Shown: positions 50,633-59,996 of the stretch, in pieces
How positions within the stretch are numbered: the first letter of the stretch is position 1
Layout: every line of letters starts with the position of its first letter
NCBI RefSeq assembly: GCF_019977235.1
Contig: NZ_AP024646.1
Coordinates: 3,348,001-3,412,000, forward strand
Reading direction: 5' to 3'
From: Arthrobacter sp. StoSoilB5
Lineage (GTDB): Bacteria; Actinomycetota; Actinomycetes; Actinomycetales; Micrococcaceae
DNA: 64,000 nt
Notes under the pieces: generated by a model
What the model was told of the DNA's origin: nothing
Databases searched by the model: none
The model's input: the letters and a program-made list of their open reading frames with translations, nothing else
Position numbers and translations under genes: made by a program

Positions 50633-51544
50633 CTAGTCCCCGCCGGGAGTGAGTATGAAGTCCCAAGGATCGCTGTTGGTGCTGCTGACACGGATCTCGA
50701 CGTCGTAGCCCTGATCAGCCAGTACGTTGCCAAGCGCTTCCGCGGCTACGGGCAGCCACAGCCATTCGCTGGCAAAGTGCGAGACGTCGATGAGGTAGGG
50801 CCGGCCGTTGACCGCGCCTTCACGCGCTTCCGACGCCGGATGGTGCCGCATGTCAGCTGTAACATACACATCTGCGTTGCTGGCCCTGACAGCATCGAAC
50901 AAGCTGTCCCCCGCGCCACCGCAGACGGCGACACGCCGCAGCAGCCCGTCCTTGTCACCGGCCACGCGGACGCCTCCGGCCACCGCGGGAAGCATCCCGA
51001 AGACGCGGGCAGCGAAATCACCCAGCGTCATCAGCTCAGGAAGATCACCAACCCTGCCAATGCCTTCCTCGGGCAAGCCATTGGCAGCAGGGGTAAGAGG
51101 AACGACATTCTCCAGGCCAAAGGCGTCCGCCAATACGTCGGATACACCCCCGACGGCGGAGTCACCGTTGGTATGGACGGTAAGGAGTCCCGTGCCCGCT
51201 TCGATCAGCCGATGCACGGCCAAGCCCTTCGCGGAAGTGGCGGCGACGGAGTTCACGCCCTTGAGCAGCAACGGATGATGCGTAATCAGGAGCCCGGCGC
51301 CCCACTCAATGGCTTCGTCTATGACTGCCAAGGTGGGATCCACAGCAAACAGGATCTTGGTGATGGGCGCGTTGGGGCGCCCCACTACGAGGCCCACCTC
51401 GTCCCAATCCTCAGCCAAGGACTCTGGCCAGAGTTCCTCAACGGCAAGCAACACCTGGCCAAGGGTCGGGTCCCCGCTTGCTTCCACTGTCCCGGCGTCG
51501 TCGCTGGAATCCGCATCAGAAATGGCGGTGTCTACTGCTTCCAT
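50633..51544 (-). CDS. Nif3-like dinuclear metal centre protein
   Basis: The 303-residue protein belongs to the NIF3/DUF34 (YbgI/YqfO) family, toroidal hexamers with a dinuclear metal site. Metal ligands are expected in LLITHHPLLLKGVNSV near 85, in HTNGDSAVGGV near 120 and toward the C-terminus in YLIDVSHFASEWL. A GTP cyclohydrolase-like role has been proposed for the family but is not settled. It is divergent from msrA and lies 84 bp upstream of the zinc-ribbon gene. Confidence 0.95.
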   Translation of the reverse strand: MEAVDTAISDADSSDDAGTVEASGDPTLGQVLLAVEELWPESLAEDWDEVGLVVGRPNAPITKILFAVDPTLAVIDEAIEWGAGLLITHHPLLLKGVNSVAATSAKGLAVHRLIEAGTGLLTVHTNGDSAVGGVSDVLADAFGLENVVPLTPAANGLPEEGIGRVGDLPELMTLGDFAARVFGMLPAVAGGVRVAGDKDGLLRRVAVCGGAGDSLFDAVRASNADVYVTADMRHHPASEAREGAVNGRPYLIDVSHFASEWLWLPVAAEALGNVLADQGYDVEIRVSSTNSDPWDFILTPGGD

Positions 51545-51668
51545 ACTCTTATTCTTACCTACTGGGCCCGATGGGGCAGTCTTGGTAGCCGCCGCACCTG
51601 CCCAGTGGCGTTATTGTCCCGTAAGGTAATGCGGGAATCATCAGGCCCTCCAATCCATTGAAGAGATC

Positions 51669-52193
51669 ATGAAAACTTTTGTACTTGGTGGTGGATGTTT
51701 CTGGTGCCTGGATGCCGTGTACCAGAAAACCCGTGGCGTCAGTTCCGTGGTCTCCGGCTACACAGGGGGCCATGTCCGCAATCCCGATTACTACGACGTC
51801 TGCTCGGGAACCACCGGTCATGCGGAGGTGGTTGCGGTGACATTCGATGAAACCGTGGTGCCGGAGGAAGTCATTCTCGACATGTTCTTCGCGTTGCACG
51901 ACCCCACCACCTTGAACCGGCAGGGCTACGACACAGGCACCCAATACCGTTCGTCGATGTTCTACACCACTACCGAGGAAAAGATCCTCTTCGAGGAAGC
52001 AATCGAACGCGCCCAATCCTTGTGGGCCAATCCGATAGTGACGGAAGTGAGCCGGCTACCCGAGTTCTACGAGGCAGAGGAAGTCCATCAGAACTATTAC
52101 GCCAAGTTCCCATACCAGGGTTACTGTCAGGTCATCATCAATCCCAAGCTGGCCAAGGCCCGGAAATATTACTCTGCATGGCTAACTGCTTAG
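51669..52193 (+). CDS. msrA: Peptide-methionine (S)-S-oxide reductase
   Basis: MsrA repairs the S-epimer of methionine sulfoxide in proteins. The 174-residue enzyme has the active-site Cys in GGGCFWCLD near residue 10, GYTGGHVRNPDYYDVCSGTTGHAE and YDTGTQYRS further on. The ATG at 51669 is preceded by GAAGAGATC. It is followed on the same strand by cysK and epsC after a 66-bp gap with a possible operator, so it may be a separate unit. Confidence 0.96.
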   Translation: MKTFVLGGGCFWCLDAVYQKTRGVSSVVSGYTGGHVRNPDYYDVCSGTTGHAEVVAVTFDETVVPEEVILDMFFALHDPTTLNRQGYDTGTQYRSSMFYTTTEEKILFEEAIERAQSLWANPIVTEVSRLPEFYEAEEVHQNYYAKFPYQGYCQVIINPKLAKARKYYSAWLTA

Positions 52194-52211
52194 CAGGGTG
52201 TCGATGCGGCT

Positions 52212-52224
52212 GGTTAGGCTGACC
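52212..52224 (+). promoter_or_regulatory. DtxR/IdeR-like box before cysK
   Basis: GGTTAGGCTGACC at 52212-52224 matches the core GGTTAGSCTAACC of the iron-dependent repressor box at 12 of 13 positions. It is an imperfect dyad lying 36 bp before the cysK ATG, just upstream of a possible -10 CATAAT near 52250. The flanks do not match the full 19-bp consensus. It was found by eye and may be chance. Confidence 0.35.
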
Positions 52225-52259
52225 TCAGCATTCCCTCTTCAGAGATAGGCATAATCTTC

Positions 52260-53195
52260 ATGGCAAGGATCTACGACGACGTCACCCAGCTGGTCGGCCG
52301 CACTCCGCTGGTCCGTTTGAACCGGCTTACCGAAGGCCTCGAGGCCACTGTTGCGGTCAAGCTTGAGTTCTACAACCCGGCCAACAGCGTGAAGGACCGC
52401 ATCGGCGTGGCCATCATCGACGCCGCCGAAAAGTCCGGTGCCCTGAAGCCGGGTGGAACCATCGTGGAAGGTACCTCGGGCAACACGGGAATCGCGCTGG
52501 CCCTGGTGGGTGCTGCGCGCGGTTACAAGGTCATCCTGACAATGCCTGAGACGATGTCCACGGAACGCCGTGTCATGCTGCGCGCCTACGGTGCAGAGAT
52601 CGTGCTGACGCCGGGTTCCGAAGGCATGCGCGGGGCTGTTGAAAAGGCCCAGGAAATTGTTGCCAACACGGAGAACTCCGTCTGGGCGCAGCAGTTCGCC
52701 AACCCGGCCAACCCTGAGATCCACCGCAACACCACTGCCGAGGAAATCTGGGCTGACACCGATGGCGAAGTAGATATCTTCGTTGGCGGCGTCGGCACCG
52801 GCGGTACCGTGACCGGCGTGGGACAGGTCCTCAAGGAGCGCAAGCCCGAAGTCCAGATCATTGCAGTCGAGCCCAAGGACTCCCCCATCCTTAATGGTGG
52901 CAGCCCGGGTCCGCACAAGATCCAGGGCCTCGGCGCCAACTTCGTCCCGGAGGTCCTGGACACCAACGTCTACGACGAAGTTCTCGACGCGACCCTTGAA
53001 GACTCCGTCGCCACGGCCCGCGCCCTCGGTTCCAAGGAAGGTGTCCTCGCCGGCATCTCCGGCGGTGCCGCGGTATGGGGTGCCTTGGAGGTCGCCAAGC
53101 GACCCGAGAACAAGGGCAAGCTGATCGTCGTGATCGTCCCGGACTTCGGAGAGCGTTACATCTCCACAGTGCTTTTTGACGATATCCGCGGCTAA
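52260..53195 (+). CDS. cysK: Cysteine synthase A (O-acetylserine sulfhydrylase)
   Basis: The PLP enzyme makes cysteine from O-acetylserine and sulfide. The 311-residue product has the PLP lysine in [12 protein letters not shown] near 42, the substrate loop [13 protein letters not shown] near 68, the glycine-rich [13 protein letters not shown] near 175 and SGGAAVWGA near 265. The ATG at 52260 has no strong ribosome site, so the message may have a short leader. It forms a pair with epsC 41 bases downstream, and the two proteins normally interact as the cysteine synthase complex. Confidence 0.97.
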   Translation: MARIYDDVTQLVGRTPLVRLNRLTEGLEATVAVKLEFYNPANSVKDRIGVAIIDAAEKSGALKPGGTIVEGTSGNTGIALALVGAARGYKVILTMPETMSTERRVMLRAYGAEIVLTPGSEGMRGAVEKAQEIVANTENSVWAQQFANPANPEIHRNTTAEEIWADTDGEVDIFVGGVGTGGTVTGVGQVLKERKPEVQIIAVEPKDSPILNGGSPGPHKIQGLGANFVPEVLDTNVYDEVLDATLEDSVATARALGSKEGVLAGISGGAAVWGALEVAKRPENKGKLIVVIVPDFGERYISTVLFDDIRG

Positions 53196-53236
53196 CACTT
53201 CGCCCGCAAGCATTCATTTCCTGTAGAAAGGTCTTT

Positions 53237-53821
53237 GTGAGCTTCTTCGCAAGGCTTAAGGAAGACCTCGACGCCGCCCGGTCACATGACCCGGCGGCTC
53301 GAGGTTCTTTTGAGAACTTTTTCGCCTACTCCGGCCTCCATGCCATCTGGGCACACCGTGTGACCCACAAGCTCTGGCAAAACCCGGCCCTTCGCTTCCC
53401 TGCCCGCCTGATTTCACAGTTGGCGAGGTTCCTGACGGGCATCGAAATCCATCCGGGCGCAACCATCGGCCGGCGCTTCTTCATCGACCATGGCATGGGT
53501 GTCGTGATCGGCGAAACAGCCGAAATCGGCGAGGACGTGATGATTTATCACGGTGTGACGCTGGGTGGCCGGTCCCTTGCCAAGGTCAAGCGCCATCCCA
53601 CCATCGGGGATCGGGTGACCATCGGCGCCGGCGCCAAGGTCCTGGGACCCATCACCATCGGCGCAGACAGCGCAATTGGCGCAAACGCCGTAGTGGTGAA
53701 GAACGCTCCCCCGGAGTCGATCATCACCGGCATTCCAGCCACGTGGCGGCACCGCGATGCGAAATCCGAAACCAAACCGGCGGTTGACCCGGCCGAGTAC
53801 TACATCGAATACCGGATCTAG
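53237..53821 (+). CDS. epsC: Serine O-acetyltransferase
   Basis: The enzyme acetylates serine with acetyl-CoA, the first step of cysteine synthesis, feeding CysK. The 194-residue product has an N-terminal helical region and a left-handed beta-helix of hexapeptide repeats from about residue 70 ([50 protein letters not shown]). The C-terminal end reads YYIEYRI, ending in Ile as needed to dock into CysK. The start is GTG 53237 after GTAGAAAGG. Confidence 0.96.
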   Translation: MSFFARLKEDLDAARSHDPAARGSFENFFAYSGLHAIWAHRVTHKLWQNPALRFPARLISQLARFLTGIEIHPGATIGRRFFIDHGMGVVIGETAEIGEDVMIYHGVTLGGRSLAKVKRHPTIGDRVTIGAGAKVLGPITIGADSAIGANAVVVKNAPPESIITGIPATWRHRDAKSETKPAVDPAEYYIEYRI

Positions 53822-53826
53822 CTGAG

Positions 53827-54660
53827 CTACCCGGTGAATCTCTTGTAGGAGTTCCAAAGCACCGCGTCGAAGGCGCGGTCAGGAAGCAACCTGCGCAACG
53901 CCAGGACGCTCCAGGCTCCCCTGCCCACCGGGTAGCGGGTCCTGGGGCGTTTTGCCGTTGCCGCACGAACTATTGCCCTCGCCACGACCCTCGGGGGTGT
54001 AGACAAAATCTGTCCGGACGTTGACGCCAGAGCGGCTGCCATGACGTTGGCCTGCTCTTTGTATGGACCCCTACCGGACGCAGACAACAGGCCTTCGCCG
54101 GCGAGGGTTCCCCATTCGGTGTCCGTGCCGGCCGGCTCAATGAGGACGACGTCGATGCCGTGCGGCTTCAACTCGAGCCGCAAGGAATCACTCATCCCCT
54201 CCACCGCGAATTTTGTTCCGTGGTACCAAGCGCCCAGGGGCTCATAGATCTTTCCGCCGATGGACGAGACGTTGATGATCCGACCAGAACCGACTTGCCG
54301 CATCCTGGGAATGACGAGTTGTGTCATCCTCGCCAAACCCATCACGTTCACGTCGAATTGGCGCCTGCCTTCGGCCAAAGGAACCTCTTCCAGGGAGCCA
54401 TAGGAGCCGTACCCTGCGTTGTTCACCAGTACATCAATGTGTCCGTGTGCAGCCTCAACAAGTGCCACAGCTGAGGCCACGGACTCTTCTACCGTCACGT
54501 CAAGATGCATGACGGTGATTCCCTGGGCCTGAAGAGGATGCATCTTCTCCACTCGGCGCGCACCGGCGTAGACAATGAATCCGTGGGACCTCAGGGCACG
54601 CGCCGTCTCGAAACCGATGCCGGTAGACGCTCCAGTGACAAAGGCAATACGGTCGGTCAT
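53827..54660 (-). CDS. Short-chain dehydrogenase/reductase (SDR)
   Basis: This is a classical SDR of 277 residues from ATG 54660. It has the cofactor loop TGASTGIGFETARAL near 10, NNAGYGSYGSLEEV near 85, and the catalytic YHGTKFAVEGMSDSL near 145. The AGARRVE segment after the second strand is basic and suggests NADP. An extended C-terminus (TRYPVGRGAWSVLALRRLLPD) is of the type seen in YqjQ/retinol-dehydrogenase-like SDRs. The substrate is unknown. It is convergent with epsC. Confidence 0.9.
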   Translation of the reverse strand: MTDRIAFVTGASTGIGFETARALRSHGFIVYAGARRVEKMHPLQAQGITVMHLDVTVEESVASAVALVEAAHGHIDVLVNNAGYGSYGSLEEVPLAEGRRQFDVNVMGLARMTQLVIPRMRQVGSGRIINVSSIGGKIYEPLGAWYHGTKFAVEGMSDSLRLELKPHGIDVVLIEPAGTDTEWGTLAGEGLLSASGRGPYKEQANVMAAALASTSGQILSTPPRVVARAIVRAATAKRPRTRYPVGRGAWSVLALRRLLPDRAFDAVLWNSYKRFTG

Positions 54661-54724
54661 GGCACTGGCTCCTTGACTCGTGGCACTCGCCGCGATGGCC
54701 CAGTACCCGTTCCGGCACGGCAAA

Positions 54725-54765
54725 GGCCGGCTCCTCCCAGCGTATCGGGGAAGAACCGGCCCTGC
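54725..54765 (-). terminator. gnd terminator
   Basis: On the minus strand, GGCCGGTTCTTCCCC can pair with GGGAGGAGCCGGCC through G-U wobbles. It starts about a dozen bases after the gnd stop and is followed by TTTG. Confidence 0.6.
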
Positions 54766-54774
54766 GGTGGATAC

Positions 54775-56211
54775 CTAGTGGGTGTCGACTGCCGAGATCT
54801 CGGACTTGTCTTCGCCCCACAGAGTGTGGAACGTACCTTCGGCATCAACGCGGCCGTAGGTGTGCGCACCGAAGAGGTCGCGCTGGCCCTGGATCAGCGC
54901 AGCGGCAACGCGCTTGCGACGCAGGCCGTCGTAGTATGCCAGCGAGGAGGAGAAGACCGGTACCGGGATGCCCAGCTGGACAGCGGTAGCTACAACGCGG
55001 CGCCAGGCCGGGAGGGCTTCGGCGATGGCCTTGGTGAAGGCCGGCGCGAACAGGAGGTTTGCTGGCTTCTCTTCGGCCGCGTAGGCCTTGGTGATGTCCT
55101 TGAGCAGCTCGGCGCGGATGATGCAGCCGGCACGCCACAGCGAGGCGATCTCGTCCAGCTTAAGGTCCCAGCCGTACTCCTTGGCAGCGGAGGTCAGCAT
55201 GTCCAGGCCCTGTGCGTAGGAGACCAGCTTGGAGGCGTACAGCGCCTGGCGGACGTCCTCGACGAACGTTTCGGGGATTTCCACGGAAGCTTCTTCGCCT
55301 GCCAGCAGTTCCTGGCCGAGCTTACGCTGCTCGGTCTGGGAAGAGAGTGCGCGGGCGAAAACGGATTCGGCGATGCCGGAGACCGGGGAGCCAAGCTCGA
55401 GGGCGGAGATAACGGTCCAGCGTCCGGTGCCCTTCTGGCCTGCGGCGTCCACCACGACATCAACGAAAGGCTTGCCGGTCTTGGCGTCAACGTGGCCCAG
55501 GACCTCGGCGGAGATTTCGATCAGGAAGGAGGACAGATCGCCCTTGTTCCACTCAGCGAAAATCTTGGACTGCTCGGCCGGCTCAATGCCCGCACCTGAA
55601 CGGAGGAGGTCGAAAGCTTCACCGATGACCTGCATGTCGGCGTATTCGATGCCGTTGTGGACCATCTTGACGAAGTGGCCGGCGCCGTCGGTACCGATCC
55701 AGGCGCAGCACGGCTCGCCGTCCACCTTGGCGGAAATCTTTTCCAGCAGCGGGCCAAGGGCGTCGTAGGACTCCCTGGAACCACCGGGCATGATCGAAGG
55801 ACCATTCAGCGCGCCTTCTTCACCACCGGAAACGCCAACGCCCACAAAGTGCAGGTCCTTCTTGGCCAAGGCGGCTTCGCGGCGGCGGGTGTCCTCGTAG
55901 TGCGAGTTACCGGCGTCGATGATGATGTCGCCGGCCTCAAGCAGCGGCTCGAGCTGCTCGATGACGTTGTCGACGGGAGCGCCGGCCTTGACCATGATGA
56001 GGACGCGGCGGGGCTTTTCGAGGGAGTCGACGAGTTCCTGCAGCGATTCCGTGCGGATGAAATCGCCATCCGTGCCGTGCTTTTCCAGCAGGGCGTCAGT
56101 CTTTTCCACGGAGCGGTTGTGGAGAGCCACGGTGAAGCCGTTGCGGGCAAGGTTGCGGGCCAGGTTGGCGCCCATCACCGCAAGGCCGGTGACACCGATG
56201 TGTGCTGACAT
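54775..56211 (-). CDS. gndA: 6-Phosphogluconate dehydrogenase (NADP+, decarboxylating)
   Basis: The enzyme converts 6-phosphogluconate to ribulose-5-phosphate, CO2 and NADPH. The 478-residue product has the long-form length, the Rossmann start HIGVTGLAVMGANLARNLA, HNRSVEKTD, the substrate motif GVSGGEEGALNGPSIMPGG near 125 and the catalytic Lys in GAGHFVKMVHNGIEY near 183. The ATG at 56211 is chosen because the protein then begins MSAHIGVTG; the ORF is open further upstream. It is divergent from a GntR-family regulator that is a likely local regulator. Confidence 0.97.
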   Translation of the reverse strand: MSAHIGVTGLAVMGANLARNLARNGFTVALHNRSVEKTDALLEKHGTDGDFIRTESLQELVDSLEKPRRVLIMVKAGAPVDNVIEQLEPLLEAGDIIIDAGNSHYEDTRRREAALAKKDLHFVGVGVSGGEEGALNGPSIMPGGSRESYDALGPLLEKISAKVDGEPCCAWIGTDGAGHFVKMVHNGIEYADMQVIGEAFDLLRSGAGIEPAEQSKIFAEWNKGDLSSFLIEISAEVLGHVDAKTGKPFVDVVVDAAGQKGTGRWTVISALELGSPVSGIAESVFARALSSQTEQRKLGQELLAGEEASVEIPETFVEDVRQALYASKLVSYAQGLDMLTSAAKEYGWDLKLDEIASLWRAGCIIRAELLKDITKAYAAEEKPANLLFAPAFTKAIAEALPAWRRVVATAVQLGIPVPVFSSSLAYYDGLRRKRVAAALIQGQRDLFGAHTYGRVDAEGTFHTLWGEDKSEISAVDTH

Positions 56212-56450
56212 CAAAACTCCAATTCGATCGTGTACAAACAGTCCTGCGGACACGCAGGAAGCGATTTCATAACCAGGGGCTGTAATAAACCATACGTATC
56301 TAAGCCGTGAGCGGGAAAGCAGCGCCCACGTTTTGGAACGGCGCCGCGTCATAAACAGTCTATGATGCGCGAACGTTCCGCAGACTCTCGGGGCGCCAAG
56401 GACATCGGAGGCTGCACGCGGAATGTCTTCGCCCCACTATGCTTACGTCT
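56212..56450. promoter_or_regulatory. Divergent control region between gndA and the GntR gene
   Basis: This roughly 240-bp region must hold both promoters. Short palindromes are present: ATACGTAT at 56292-56299 and GAACGTTC at 56371-56378. A TATGAT hexamer at 56361-56366 and a TATGCT next to the regulator start are possible -10 elements for the rightward gene. No operator can be assigned with confidence. Confidence 0.4.
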
Positions 56451-57179
56451 ATGTCAACCAGCCTCCACCACCGCGCCGTAGAGCATCTGGGAACCCGGAT
56501 CGTGGGCGGCGCCCTTCCCACCGGCCACGTCATGCTGGCCGAACATTTGGAAGATGAGCTCAACGTTTCGCGCTCGGTGGTCCGGGAGGCCGTCCGCGTG
56601 CTGCAATCGCTGGGCCTGGTGGAGACGATCAAGCGTGTAGGAATCCGTGTCCTCCCCGCCCATCGTTGGAATCCTTTCGATCCACTGGTCATCCGCTGGC
56701 GTTTGGCTGGCGAGGGCCGTGGCGCCCAGTTGCGGTCCCTCGCGGAGCTGCGGTCCGCCGTCGAGCCTGTTGCTGCAGAACTGGCAGCCGGCAACGCTCC
56801 GGAAAGCCTCCGCCAGGAACTTGTGGACATTTCGCTGGCCATGAAGGAGGCCGGCGACGCCGGTGACATGCCACGGTTCCTGGACCTTGATATCCGGTTC
56901 CATGCGCTGGTGCTTTCCGGCTCCGGGAACGAAATGTTTGCCAACCTGATTGGCCAAGTGACAGAGACCCTGACGGGACGTACGGTGCACGGACTCATGC
57001 CGGAGCACCCGCAGAAGCAGGCGCTGCAGTGGCATATTGACGTCGCCCACGCCATCGACGCCGGCGACGGCCAGCAGGCCAGGGACGCGGCCGGAAAAAT
57101 AATGCGCCAAACGATCGCGGAGCTGGCGCCCAGTTGGAACGACCAGCCCCGCGTCTTCGTACCCGTGGCGAAGAACTAG
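56451..57179 (+). CDS. FadR/GntR family transcriptional regulator
   Basis: The 242-residue product has an N-terminal GntR winged helix-turn-helix (LEDELNVSRSVVREAVRVLQ near 30, then GLVETIKRVGIRVL) and a C-terminal FCD ligand domain with DLDIRFHALVL near 150 and AHAIDAGDGQQARDAA. Its position beside gndA suggests it is the gluconate-responsive repressor GntR of Micrococcales, ligand unproven. The ATG at 56451 is used; one four codons upstream also exists, and neither has a good ribosome site, so the message may be leaderless. The stop overlaps the convergent idnD-like gene by four bases. Confidence 0.9.
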   Translation: MSTSLHHRAVEHLGTRIVGGALPTGHVMLAEHLEDELNVSRSVVREAVRVLQSLGLVETIKRVGIRVLPAHRWNPFDPLVIRWRLAGEGRGAQLRSLAELRSAVEPVAAELAAGNAPESLRQELVDISLAMKEAGDAGDMPRFLDLDIRFHALVLSGSGNEMFANLIGQVTETLTGRTVHGLMPEHPQKQALQWHIDVAHAIDAGDGQQARDAAGKIMRQTIAELAPSWNDQPRVFVPVAKN

Positions 57180-58225
57180 CGCTGGAAGTTCAGGAGGACT
57201 TTGCCGGATTCGGCGGAGTTCCTGGCCACTTCAAATGCCTCAAGTCCGTGTGCGAGGTCAAACTCGTGCGTGACAACCGGATCCACAAACAGCGATCCGT
57301 CCGCCAATGCCGCAATGACGTCATCGATTTCGTTGTTGAAGCGGAAGGAGCCCCGCAGTTCCAGTTCGCGGGTTATGGCCAGCGAAATGAACACCGGCTG
57401 CGGCCCTGACGGCAAAAGTCCCACCATGACCACTGTGCCGCCGCGGGTGGCTCCCTTGATGGCCGAGGCCAGTCCGTAGTGGCTCCCGGAAGACTCAATG
57501 ACGACGTCGGCGTCCACCGCGGCGATGGCCTCGGCCTGGTCACCTTTGAGCACGGCATCGGCGCCGACGGCCTGGGCGATCTCCAGCGGCTTGTCATGCA
57601 TGTCGACGGCGACAATCCGGGCCGCGCCGGCACGCTTGAGGACGGCGACCGTCAGGGCCCCGATGGGTCCGCTGCCGATCACCAGCGCGGTCTTCCCTTG
57701 GACGTCCCCGGTGCGGGCGACCGCGTGCCAGGCGACGCTGGCAGGTTCGACCAACGCCGCGGTCCGCAGGTCAAGGGTGTCGGGAAGGGCACGGAGCATC
57801 CGTGAGGGCAGGTTCGCGTAACGGCTGAACGCGCCGTCGGTGTGCGGGTAGCGGGCAGCACTGCCCAGGTAGGTGCAGCCCGGGGAAAGGTTGGGCCGGT
57901 CCTCCGGGTAGCGGACCTCGCCCGGGGCCGGGGTCGCCGGGTGGACGGCCACGGGCGTTCCAGCCGCCGGGCCGGTACCATCGGCTGCCTGCTGGATGAC
58001 CACACCAACGATTTCGTGGCCGAGTACCATCGGCGCCTTGAGGATGGACTCGCCCGCTGCGCCATGGAGCCAGTAGTGCAGATCAGATCCGCAAATACCG
58101 CCATAGGCAATCTCCACGATCGATTCGTCCACCGCCGGTACGGTCAACGGGATGTCCTCAATGCGCAGGTCACCCTTGCCATGGGCTACGACGGCAGGGC
58201 CGGAGGTTGGAAGCTTGATGCCCAT
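57176..58225 (-). CDS. idnD: L-idonate 5-dehydrogenase-like zinc alcohol dehydrogenase
   Basis: The 349-residue medium-chain dehydrogenase has the zinc ligands in GGICGSDLHYWLHG near 45 and GHEIVGVV near 70, with a Rossmann motif ALVIGSGPIGALTVAV near 185. It would oxidise L-idonate to 5-keto-D-gluconate with NAD(P). The structural-zinc cysteine cluster is absent (the lobe has HPATPAPGEVRYPED), as expected for this subgroup. The ATG overlaps the idnO-like stop by one base, so the two are translated together. The substrate assignment rests on pairing and similarity. Confidence 0.88.
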   Translation of the reverse strand: MGIKLPTSGPAVVAHGKGDLRIEDIPLTVPAVDESIVEIAYGGICGSDLHYWLHGAAGESILKAPMVLGHEIVGVVIQQAADGTGPAAGTPVAVHPATPAPGEVRYPEDRPNLSPGCTYLGSAARYPHTDGAFSRYANLPSRMLRALPDTLDLRTAALVEPASVAWHAVARTGDVQGKTALVIGSGPIGALTVAVLKRAGAARIVAVDMHDKPLEIAQAVGADAVLKGDQAEAIAAVDADVVIESSGSHYGLASAIKGATRGGTVVMVGLLPSGPQPVFISLAITRELELRGSFRFNNEIDDVIAALADGSLFVDPVVTHEFDLAHGLEAFEVARNSAESGKVLLNFQR

Positions 58226-58995
58226 CAGACCACCACCGTCATTCCACCATCGACGAAGATCGTCTGGCCGTTAACAAAGTTGGACGCCTGGGACGCGAGC
58301 CAGACCGTAGGTCCGGCGAGGTCGGCCACCGTTCCCCAACGATTCGCCGGGGTCCTGCCCAGGATCCAGGAATTGAACGCCTCATCATCCACCAGGTTCT
58401 GCGTCATCTCAGTGTGGATGTAGCCGGGGGCGATGCCGTTGATCTGCAAGCCGGAGGCGGCCCACTCAGCAGTCATGGCGCGGGTGAGGTTCCGCAACCC
58501 ACCCTTGGCGGCGACATACGGGGCGATCGTGGGACGGGCAAGGTCGGTCTGCACCGAGCAGATGTTGATGATCTTCCCCCGACCCCGCGGGATCATGTGC
58601 CGGGCGGCCTCCCGGCCCACCAGGAAGGCGCTGGTCAGGTCCGTGGTGATCACGCGGTCCCAGTCCTTGACGTCGAGGTCAAGCATCGGAACCCGGTGCT
58701 GGATGCCGGCGTTGTTCACCAGGATGTCCAACGGCCCCACAGTGCCCTCGATCCATTGCACGCCTTCAGCTGCCGAGGTGGCATCTGTGACGTCGAAAGC
58801 CCGGCTGAAGACCCGACCGTCGGGATAATCGGCAGCCATGGCATCGTGCGCCGTGGCCAGCCGTTCCGGATTGATCCCGTTGAGCACCACCGTAGCGCCG
58901 GCATCTGCCAGGCCACGGGCAAGGGCATTGCCGATCCCCCGGCTGGATCCAGTAACCAAGGCGATGCGCCCGGTCAGGTCGAATAGTCCACTCAT
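58225..58995 (-). CDS. idnO: SDR family gluconate 5-dehydrogenase-like protein
   Basis: The 256-residue SDR has GSSRGIGNALARGLA near 15, the NNAGIQHRVPMLD motif near 90 and the catalytic YVAAKGGLRNL near 157. Gluconate 5-dehydrogenases of this type reduce 5-keto-D-gluconate to gluconate. Coupling to the idnD-like gene supports the assignment. The C-terminus VFVDGGMTVVV is standard. A 2-deoxygluconate/related substrate is a possible alternative. Confidence 0.88.
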   Translation of the reverse strand: MSGLFDLTGRIALVTGSSRGIGNALARGLADAGATVVLNGINPERLATAHDAMAADYPDGRVFSRAFDVTDATSAAEGVQWIEGTVGPLDILVNNAGIQHRVPMLDLDVKDWDRVITTDLTSAFLVGREAARHMIPRGRGKIINICSVQTDLARPTIAPYVAAKGGLRNLTRAMTAEWAASGLQINGIAPGYIHTEMTQNLVDDEAFNSWILGRTPANRWGTVADLAGPTVWLASQASNFVNGQTIFVDGGMTVVV

Positions 58996-59014
58996 AGTCT
59001 GCGTTCTTTCCTTC

Positions 59015-59926
59015 TCAGTTGGTGCCCGGAGAGCCAGCTGCGGCCAAGCTCATGTTGGCTATGGCTTTGCGGACAACGGCGAGGTCCTGGTCACCGAGTC
59101 CTTGCCGTTTCAGTTCGGCATAGAGTTCAATGGCTGCCGAGGCCATCGGAACGGCAACTCCGATCGATTCCGCACTTTGGACCACAAAGGCCAGATCCTT
59201 GTGCATGAACTTTGCCGGACCTGTGGGGGCATAGTCCTTGGCGGCAAGTCGAGGACCCACGATCTCCAAGACCTTGCTTCCGGCCAGGCCACCGGCCAGC
59301 ACGTCGTAGAGGGCACTGACATCCATGCCCGAGCGTTCAGCGAGCTCGGCTGCCTCGGCGAGTGCCGCCGTCGTGGTCCCCACTATCAGTTGGTTGCACG
59401 CTTTGGCGAGCGAGCCGGAACCCAGCGGCCCCATGCGGCGGACGGTGGTTCCCATGGTTTCGAACAGCGGCATGAGCCGTTCAAAGTCCGCTTCCGATGC
59501 CCCTGCCATGATGGCCAGCGTTCCGTTCTCCGCCCCCGTGGTCCCGCCACTCACGGGCGCGTCAACCACCACCGCGTTTCCACCGCTGGCCTCACGGACG
59601 GTTTCGCCAAACTCCTGGACCGCCGCTGGCGACACACTGCTCATCACGATGACGGCGGTGCCCGGCTGGGGTGCTTCGGCGCGCCATGCATCGAGCAAGC
59701 CTTGTGCTGCTGCCTCAATCAAGGGCAAATCGGGGAGCATGAAAACGATGGTTGGTTCGTCCCGGAGCTCGGCAAGGGTGTCTACGCGACTGATGCCGGC
59801 AAGGCCTTGGAAAACAGTGTCGGAACGGTTCCACGCCGTGACAGCCCATCCCGCTTTGGCGATGTTGGCGGCCATAGGAGCTCCCATGAGCCCCAAGCCC
59901 ACGAAACCCACACGTTTGCTGGTCAT
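59015..59926 (-). CDS. NAD(P)-dependent beta-hydroxyacid dehydrogenase (3-hydroxyisobutyrate dehydrogenase family)
   Basis: The 303-residue enzyme has the Rossmann start GFVGLGLMGAPMAANIAKAGW, the substrate motif DAPVSGGTTGAENGTLAIM near 120 and the catalytic Lys in GSGSLAKACNQ near 170. Family members reduce or oxidise tartronate semialdehyde, 3-hydroxyisobutyrate or similar 3-hydroxyacids. Location after the idnO-like gene in a sugar-acid cluster favours a tartronate-semialdehyde or sugar-acid role, but the substrate is open. It is transcribed in the same direction as idnO/idnD, 19 bases upstream of idnO. Confidence 0.9.
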   Translation of the reverse strand: MTSKRVGFVGLGLMGAPMAANIAKAGWAVTAWNRSDTVFQGLAGISRVDTLAELRDEPTIVFMLPDLPLIEAAAQGLLDAWRAEAPQPGTAVIVMSSVSPAAVQEFGETVREASGGNAVVVDAPVSGGTTGAENGTLAIMAGASEADFERLMPLFETMGTTVRRMGPLGSGSLAKACNQLIVGTTTAALAEAAELAERSGMDVSALYDVLAGGLAGSKVLEIVGPRLAAKDYAPTGPAKFMHKDLAFVVQSAESIGVAVPMASAAIELYAELKRQGLGDQDLAVVRKAIANMSLAAAGSPGTN

Positions 59927-59996
59927 TTTGTGAAGAACCTCACTTCTTTGTGTCCACCAAAAGAAAATCTGTTCAATATCCTAGCCTCCATTCAGT
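59927..59996. promoter_or_regulatory. Divergent promoter region of the two hydroxyacid dehydrogenase genes
   Basis: The 70-bp gap separates the leftward 3-hydroxyacid dehydrogenase operon from the rightward 2-hydroxyacid dehydrogenase. TGTTCA at 59970-59975 and TGAACA at 60001-60006 are the same half-sites as the palindrome before the iclR gene, but 25 bases apart. A TATGAT at 59996-60001 is a possible -10. A shared regulator is suggested, not shown. Confidence 0.4.
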
